Assembly (NCBI RefSeq): GCF_007197885.1 | Contig: NZ_VKKG01000002.1 | Location: 310,001 to 374,000 of the forward strand | Reading direction: 5' to 3' | Source of the DNA: Tessaracoccus rhinocerotis | Lineage (GTDB): Bacteria; Actinomycetota; Actinomycetes; Propionibacteriales; Propionibacteriaceae | Length of the DNA: 64,000 bases | In this document: positions 59,204 to 64,000 of the stretch, one piece after another | Position numbering within the stretch: position 1 is the first letter of the stretch | Layout: every line of letters starts with the position of its first letter | Program-made: the position numbers and the translations under genes | The notes under the pieces: generated by a model | What the model was told of the DNA's origin: nothing | The model's database searches: none | What the model saw: only the letters and a program-made list of their open reading frames with translations

Positions 59204-60091
59204 ATGGACAAGGGGTTGCTCTACGGCGGTGGTGCCTACCTGCTGTGGGCGCTGTTCCCGCTGTACTTCAAACTGCTGGAGGACTCGCCGGCCCTGGAGA
59301 TCATCGGCTACCGGGTGGTGTGTTCGCTGCTGTTCTGCGTCCTGCTGCTTGCCGTCGGGCGGCAGTGGCGAGCGGTGCGCGCCGTGCTGTCCAACCGGCG
59401 CGCCACCTGGACGCTCGCCCTCGCCGGAGTCCTGGTGACCGCGAACTGGACGTTCTACGTCGTCGGGGTGAACTCGGGACGCACGCTGGACGCAGCACTT
59501 GGCTACTTCATCAACCCGCTGGTGGCCGCGGTGCTGGGCGTCGCCGTGCTGGGGGAGCGCCTGAGCCGGGTGCAGTGGGTGGCCTTCGCCGTGGGCACGC
59601 TCGCGTGCGCGGTCCTGATCGTGGGCTACGGCCAGGTGCCGTGGATCGCCTTCGGCGTGGCGGGCACGTTCGGTGTCTACGGACTGATCAAGAAGCAGGT
59701 CGGGGCCAAGGTGCCGGCCCTGGTCGGTCTCGGGGTGGAGACGGCCGCGGTGACGCCGGTGATGATGGCCTACCTGGTGTGGCTGGGGTTGGCCGGGGGC
59801 TCCACCGCCGACCCGGGCACGGCCTACGGCTGGTTGATGTACCTGGCGGGCCCGATCACGGCAGTCCCGCTGCTGTTGTTCGCGGCCGGCGCCAGGCGAC
59901 TGCGCCTCGTCACGCTGGGGATGATCCAGTACATCGCGCCCATCGGGCAGTTCGTGCTCGGCTGGCTCGTCTTCGACGAGCCGATGCCCGCCCAGCGGTG
60001 GGTGGGGTTCGTGCTGGTGTGGACCGCGGTGGCGATGTTCGTTGCCAGCGCCGTGTCCCGGGTGGGACGCAGAGGGCGGCAGCCGGCGTGA
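59204..60091 (+). CDS. rarD: RarD-like EamA permease
   Basis: A 295-residue inner-membrane protein with ten predicted helices in two EamA halves. It matches RarD: GGGAYLLWALFPLYFKLLE, EIIGYRVVCSLLFCVLL, ANWTFYVVGVNSGRTLDAALGYFINPLVAAVLGVAVLGERL, FGVYGLIKKQ, and IQYIAPIGQFVLGWLVFDE. RarD proteins were named from chloramphenicol sensitivity; their substrate is not settled. ATG 59204 has CGAGGA about 10 nt upstream. It is divergent from lipB and converges on sucB with 33 bp in which I see no terminator. Confidence 0.9.
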   Translation: MDKGLLYGGGAYLLWALFPLYFKLLEDSPALEIIGYRVVCSLLFCVLLLAVGRQWRAVRAVLSNRRATWTLALAGVLVTANWTFYVVGVNSGRTLDAALGYFINPLVAAVLGVAVLGERLSRVQWVAFAVGTLACAVLIVGYGQVPWIAFGVAGTFGVYGLIKKQVGAKVPALVGLGVETAAVTPVMMAYLVWLGLAGGSTADPGTAYGWLMYLAGPITAVPLLLFAAGARRLRLVTLGMIQYIAPIGQFVLGWLVFDEPMPAQRWVGFVLVWTAVAMFVASAVSRVGRRGRQPA

Positions 60092-60124
60092 ACCGACTGC
60101 CGCCCATCGACGGTGGAGCTGGGC

Positions 60125-61924
60125 TCAGAGGCCGAACTCGCTGCCGAAGTCTCCCTCTTCCAGGCGGGCCTTGACGGCCGACAGGAACCGAGCCGCGTCC
60201 GCGCCGTCGATGAGGCGGTGGTCGTAGCTGAGCGAGAGGTACATCATGTCGCGGATCGCGATCGTCTGGCCGCCGAACTTGTCGATCACGACCACGGGGC
60301 GCTTCACGAGCGCACCGGTGCCGAGGATCGCGGCCTCGGGCAGGTTGATGATCGGCGTGTCGAACAGCGTTCCGGCCGAGCCGTAGTTGGTGATGGTGAA
60401 GGTGCCGCCGGACAGGTCGTCGGGGCCGACCTTCCCGTCCCGCGTGCGCTTCGCCAGGTCGCCGATCTTCTTGGCCAGGCCGGTGAGGTTCAGGTCTCCG
60501 GCGTCCTTGATCACCGGGACCATCAGTCCGCGCTCGGTGTCCACCGCGAGGCCGATGTTCTCGACGTCGTGGTAGGTGACAGTGCCCTCATCGGTGTCGA
60601 TGGTGGCGTTCACGACCGGGAACTGCTTGAGGGCCTCGACCACGGCGGCCGTGATGAACGGCAGGTAGGACAGCGAGGCTCCCTCGCGCTTCTTGAAGTC
60701 GTCCTTCACCTGCGCCCTGATCCGGCTGATGGAGGTCAGGTCCACCTCGACCGTCGCGGTGAGCTGGGCCGAGCCCTGCAGCGAGGCCACCATGCGGCTG
60801 GCGATCACCTTGCGCATCCGGCTGAGCTTCTCGGTCTTGCCACGCTTGGCGGTGTCGACAGGTGCGGCTGCCTTGGCCGCCGGTGCGGCTGCGGGTGCCT
60901 TCTCCGCAGCCGGAGCGGCTGCCGGCTCGGCGGCCGACTTCTTCGCGGCCTCGGCGGCGGCGAGCACGTCCTGCTTGCGGATGCGGCCGCCGACACCGGT
61001 GCCGGTCAGTCCCGACAGGTCGACGCCGTGCTCCTTGGCGAGCTTGCGCACCAGCGGGGTCACGTAGGTGGCGTCGCCCTCGGCCTCGGCCGCCCGGCGA
61101 GCCACGGCCGCCTTCACGGCCTCGGACTGCTCGGGCTTCTCGGCGGGAGCCGGAGCCTGCTTCGGCTCCGGTGCGGGCGCTGCCTTCTCCGGCTCCGGCT
61201 CGGGTTCCGGCTCGGGCTCGGGCTCGGGTTCCGGCGCGGGCTCGGGCTCGGGTTCCGGCTCGGGAGCGGCAGGAGACTCCTGCTCGGAGGTGGCAGCTTC
61301 ACCGACGACGGCGAGGACGTCGCCCACCTGGGCCACGTCGTCCTCGTTGAAGCGAACCTCCAGCAGGGTTCCGGCGACGGGGGAGGGGATCTCGGTGTCG
61401 ACCTTGTCGGTCGATACCTCGAGCAGCGGCTCGTCCACCTCGACGGCGTCGCCGACCTCCTTGAGCCAGCGGGAGATGGTGCCCTCGGTCACGGACTCGC
61501 CCAGCGCGGGCAGCGTGACCTCGGTGGACTCGCCGGTGGACGCCGGCGCCTTCTCTGCTGGGGCCTCGGCCGGGGTTGCCTCCTCAGTGGGTGCTGCCTC
61601 GGCTGGTGCGTCCTCGGCGGGTGCTTCGTCAGCAGGCTCCTCAGCGGCGGCGTCGTCGGAGCCGGAGTCCGAGGACCCGGACTCGGCGGCGTCCCCGACG
61701 ACGGCCAGGACGTCACCGACCTGGGCCACGTCGTCCTCGTCGAACCGGATCTCCAGCAGCACCCCGGCGACGGGGGAGGGGATCTCGGTGTCAACCTTGT
61801 CCGTCGAGACCTCGAGCAACGGTTCGTCGACCTCGACGGTGTCCCCAACCGCCTTCAGCCAGCGGGAGATGGTGCCTTCGGTCACGGACTCGCCCAGGGC
61901 CGGCAGGCTTACTTCGGTGGACAT
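60125..61924 (-). CDS. sucB: 2-Oxoacid dehydrogenase E2, dihydrolipoamide succinyl-/acetyltransferase
   Basis: A 599-residue E2 with two lipoyl domains (1-78 and about 129-207), each carrying [14 protein letters not shown] with the lipoylated Lys. A Pro/Ala/Glu linker joins them, and an extended Glu-Pro linker (about 215-262) follows. The E1/E3-binding domain is [37 protein letters not shown] near 283-319, and the catalytic domain ends with [15 protein letters not shown], holding the DHRxxDG active site. GAAGGAG precedes the ATG. The mycobacterial counterpart is DlaT (Rv2215), beside lipB/lipA. It depends on LipA/LipB and is reoxidised by an Lpd. Confidence 0.94.
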   Translation of the reverse strand: MSTEVSLPALGESVTEGTISRWLKAVGDTVEVDEPLLEVSTDKVDTEIPSPVAGVLLEIRFDEDDVAQVGDVLAVVGDAAESGSSDSGSDDAAAEEPADEAPAEDAPAEAAPTEEATPAEAPAEKAPASTGESTEVTLPALGESVTEGTISRWLKEVGDAVEVDEPLLEVSTDKVDTEIPSPVAGTLLEVRFNEDDVAQVGDVLAVVGEAATSEQESPAAPEPEPEPEPAPEPEPEPEPEPEPEPEKAAPAPEPKQAPAPAEKPEQSEAVKAAVARRAAEAEGDATYVTPLVRKLAKEHGVDLSGLTGTGVGGRIRKQDVLAAAEAAKKSAAEPAAAPAAEKAPAAAPAAKAAAPVDTAKRGKTEKLSRMRKVIASRMVASLQGSAQLTATVEVDLTSISRIRAQVKDDFKKREGASLSYLPFITAAVVEALKQFPVVNATIDTDEGTVTYHDVENIGLAVDTERGLMVPVIKDAGDLNLTGLAKKIGDLAKRTRDGKVGPDDLSGGTFTITNYGSAGTLFDTPIINLPEAAILGTGALVKRPVVVIDKFGGQTIAIRDMMYLSLSYDHRLIDGADAARFLSAVKARLEEGDFGSEFGL

Positions 61925-61982
61925 GGGTATGTGGCTCCTTCGCTGAGCTTTGTCTGGCGTTCGGTTCCTAGACTAGCCCGCC

Positions 61983-63380
61983 TCAGCCGTGCATGTGCAG
62001 CGCGGCCCCGGCCAGCTGGAGGTTGGCCTCGGCGAGCGCTTCACCGAGGGTCGGGTGTGGGTGGACGACGTCGCGCACGTCCTCCGGAGTGGCCCGCCAG
62101 TTGACGAGCAGGGCGCCCTCGGTGATCAGTTCCGCCACGTCGTCGCCGATGGCATGCACCCCTACGATCTCGCCCCCCTTGCGGCGGATGATGCGAACCA
62201 GGCCCGGTTCCCTCTCGCCCGGTGCGCGCAGGATGAGGGCGCGACCGTTGCCGCGCAGGTGGAAATCGGCGGTCTCGACCTCCCCGACGGAGCGCGCCTG
62301 CTCCGTGGTCATTCCCACCGAGGCCACCTGGGGGGAGGAGTACGTGATGCGGGCGATGTCGCGATCCTTGGGCAGGACGGGAACACCGGGGAACCTGCCC
62401 TCGAGCTGCGCGATCCGCTCCGCCACGAACATGCCGTGCGCGTAGCCGCGGTGCGCCAGCTGGGGCCCCTTGACCAGGTCACCGACGGCGAACACGCCGC
62501 GCTGCGAGGTGGCGAGGAACTCGTCGACGGCGACGTGGGCCCCGTCCAGGCGCAGTTCCGTCTCGGCCACCGGTGCGACGTTGGGGCGTCGCCCGACGGC
62601 CACCAGCACCAGGTCCGACGACAGCGCCTCGCCGCCGACGGTGACCTCGACGCCGTCGTCCGTGGCCCGGGCGCCCTCGACGGCCGCCCCGAGCCGGAGG
62701 TCGATGCCGCGCCGCCCCAGTTGCCGGGCGAGGATCTCGCTGAGGTCGGGCTCCTCCGTCGGTAGGAGGCGGGGGAGGGCCTCGACGAGGGTGACCTCGA
62801 CACCGAGGTCGTTCCACATGGACGCGAACTCGACTCCGATGACGCCGCCGCCGATGACGACTGCACGTCGCGGCAGCCGCTGCAGCCGGAGTGCGTGCTC
62901 GCTGGTGATGATGCGTTCCCCGTCCACCGGCAGGCCGAGCGTGACCGGCTCGGCGCCGGTTGCCACCACGATGTTGCGGGCGCGCAGGATGGAGCCGTCG
63001 AGGTCGATCCCGGGCCCGAGCTCGTCCACGACAAGGCGCCCGTCGCCGGGGACCACCTCGACGTTCCGGGAACGCAGCAGTCCCTCGAGTCCCTTGTGCA
63101 GCCCTCCGACCACCTGCTCCGCGTACTCCCGGACCCGGGCCGCGTCGACGTCGCCGCCCTGCGCGCTGATTCCGAAGGAGGGGGCGGCCGCCACCGTCCG
63201 GCGGACGTCGGCGGCGTGCAGCCAGGCCTTGGTCGGGATGCAGCCACGGTGCAGGCAGGTGCCGCCCACCGGTCCGCGGTCCACCATCACCACGCCGAGT
63301 CCCAGTTGGGCGGCGCGCAGCGCGGTGGCGTATCCGGCCGAGCCGGCTCCCAGGATGGCGACGTCGTGGCGTTCAGTCAT
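61983..63380 (-). CDS. lpd: Dihydrolipoyl dehydrogenase (E3)
   Basis: A 465-residue flavoprotein. FAD-binding GAGSAGYATALRAAQLG at the N-terminus, redox disulfide C-x4-C in GGTCLHRGCIPTKAW, NAD-binding VVIGGGVIGVEFASMW near 180, GVFAVGDLVKGPQLAHRG near 305 and the C-terminal HPHPTLGEALAEANL with the catalytic His and Glu. It reoxidises dihydrolipoyl groups of E2 and transfers electrons to NAD+. CAGACT lies 6 nt before ATG 63380, so it may have its own leaderless promoter; sucB follows 58 bp downstream. Confidence 0.93.
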   Translation of the reverse strand: MTERHDVAILGAGSAGYATALRAAQLGLGVVMVDRGPVGGTCLHRGCIPTKAWLHAADVRRTVAAAPSFGISAQGGDVDAARVREYAEQVVGGLHKGLEGLLRSRNVEVVPGDGRLVVDELGPGIDLDGSILRARNIVVATGAEPVTLGLPVDGERIITSEHALRLQRLPRRAVVIGGGVIGVEFASMWNDLGVEVTLVEALPRLLPTEEPDLSEILARQLGRRGIDLRLGAAVEGARATDDGVEVTVGGEALSSDLVLVAVGRRPNVAPVAETELRLDGAHVAVDEFLATSQRGVFAVGDLVKGPQLAHRGYAHGMFVAERIAQLEGRFPGVPVLPKDRDIARITYSSPQVASVGMTTEQARSVGEVETADFHLRGNGRALILRAPGEREPGLVRIIRRKGGEIVGVHAIGDDVAELITEGALLVNWRATPEDVRDVVHPHPTLGEALAEANLQLAGAALHMHG

Positions 63381-63485
63381 GGGCCCAGTCTGGCACGCGG
63401 TGCAGTCGTGGTGCCTCCGGTGACCTCCTGCCGTACTAGGATGCCCGGGCAGCGCCCTGCGTGGATGCGGATGGAGTTGATCGCC

Positions 63486-64000
63486 GTGAAGTCGTTCGTC
63501 GGAAGGCCGACTGTGCTGGCTCTCGTCACGGTCCTCGCCGCCTCGGCGTCCTTCGTGGGGGCCGTGCAGGTGGCCACCGCGGCCCCCGTGGTGGTCGAGC
63601 TCGCCGCCACGGAGATCCTGCCGGGCGGCGAGACCAGCATGACCATCAGTGGCTGTTCCGTCGGGGCCGAGCTGGTGGTCTTCGACGGCTCCGAGCAGGA
63701 GGGCCGCAGCATCGTCGTCGCCGACGAGACCCTCCCGATGACCGTGCCCGTCTTCCACGACTCCTTCCCGCTGGCTGCCGGAGGCCGGGGCGTCACGGTG
63801 CAGGTGGGTGCGGACTGCCTGCCGGCGGCGGGGTCGCAGGAGGCTCCGACGCAGTCCCGCCAGAACGTCTACGTCTACGGCAGCTGGCTCACCGCCGAGC
63901 CCGAGGAGTTCACCGTCGGCTCCCCGGTGACCTTCACGGCCGGGGACTTCCCCGCAAGCAGCCTGGTCTCGGTCGAGCTCTATGCCGCGGGGGGAGCCGA
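63486..64000 (+). CDS. Secreted protein, N-terminal part (cut by window edge)
   Basis: An open frame runs from GTG 63486 to the right edge (171 codons) without stop. GGAG at 63473-63476 supports this start; in-frame ATG at 63465 and 63471 are alternatives. Residues 1-36 form a signal peptide (RPTVLALVTVLAASASFVGAVQVATA) with likely cleavage after TAA. The visible mature part contains two similar Ig-like beta segments: LAATEILPGGETSMTISGCSVGAELVV and LTAEPEEFTVGSPVTFTAGDFPASSLVSVEL. I do not recognise the family; surface or secreted protein with repeated domains is the safest description. Confidence 0.65.
   Translation, partial: MKSFVGRPTVLALVTVLAASASFVGAVQVATAAPVVVELAATEILPGGETSMTISGCSVGAELVVFDGSEQEGRSIVVADETLPMTVPVFHDSFPLAAGGRGVTVQVGADCLPAAGSQEAPTQSRQNVYVYGSWLTAEPEEFTVGSPVTFTAGDFPASSLVSVELYAAGGA

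Noticed and set aside
60092-60124. Terminator between rarD and sucB
   Set aside because: No stable inverted repeat is visible in the 33 bp between the convergent genes.

Overview
This is a strongly GC-rich chromosomal window with third codon positions dominated by G and C. It has short intergenic gaps, many ATGA or GTGA overlaps, frequent GTG starts and many genes with no Shine-Dalgarno sequence but a TANNNT-like box 6-8 nt before the start codon. These traits, and long stretches of gene order that I recognise from Mycobacterium tuberculosis (fadE5/fadA2/fabG4/htdX; Rv1202-Rv1234 with dapE, LOG, DivIVA-domain, DUF3117, glgA/glgC, sigE, tatB, mrp; Rv2215-Rv2229 with sucB, lipB/lipA, DUF4191, RDD, glnA1, glnE, glnA2), indicate an actinomycete. 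A member of the Propionibacteriales is my best guess, but that is inference only. I see no transposase, integrase, phage gene, CRISPR array, tRNA or rRNA. The only structural RNA gene is rnpB.

Layout. 1-6718: a fatty-acid beta-oxidation locus (acyl-CoA dehydrogenase cut by the left edge, MaoC hydratase, high-molecular-weight FabG, thiolase) divergent from a TetR regulator and an acyl-CoA oxidase-like enzyme. 6743-19580: the dapE to mgtE-N-like block, including the glycogen genes glgA/glgC, dapA, and a sigE/anti-sigma/tatB locus behind a canonical ECF promoter. 19581-19873: six tandem hairpin repeats. 19874-31536: stress-type membrane protein, methyltransferase, hydrolase, aminopeptidase P, zinc-ribbon protein and RNB ribonuclease, meso-DAP dehydrogenase, RNase P RNA, methionine aminopeptidase, a BadF-type kinase and three paralogous DUF2510 membrane proteins. 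31682-43429: nitrogen assimilation (glnA2, glnE, glnA1) with an interposed block: DsbA-like protein, an FMN riboswitch with a RibXY-type riboflavin importer, a cysteine-type leader peptide in front of a dicarboxylate/amino-acid symporter, and a membrane-anchored glutaredoxin-like protein. 43397-45521: a self-regulated drug-export-type ABC operon with a palindrome over its first start codon. 45687-50716: a four-gene operon of a cytoplasmic subtilisin, an ECF sigma factor, a small two-part protein of unknown function and a TPR-CHAT caspase-like protease. 50776-54924: Mn/Zn/Fe ABC importer with a DtxR/MntR regulator. 54961-63380: ABC-F protein, DUF4191 protein, lipoate genes lipA/lipB, RarD-like permease, and the lipoate-dependent E2 (sucB) and E3 (lpd). 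A secreted protein starts at the right edge.

How parts work together. LipB and LipA make the lipoyl cofactor used by the neighbouring SucB, which Lpd reoxidises. GlnE adenylylates glutamine synthetase, and GlnA1 carries the target-tyrosine motif. DapA, DapE and Ddh all feed diaminopimelate synthesis. The most novel candidate is the protease-sigma-protease operon at 45687-50716. Its logic (two proteases plus a sigma factor plus a small possible regulator) resembles protease-gated sigma signalling such as the TPR-CHAT/RpoE part of type III-E CRISPR loci, but here no CRISPR component is present.
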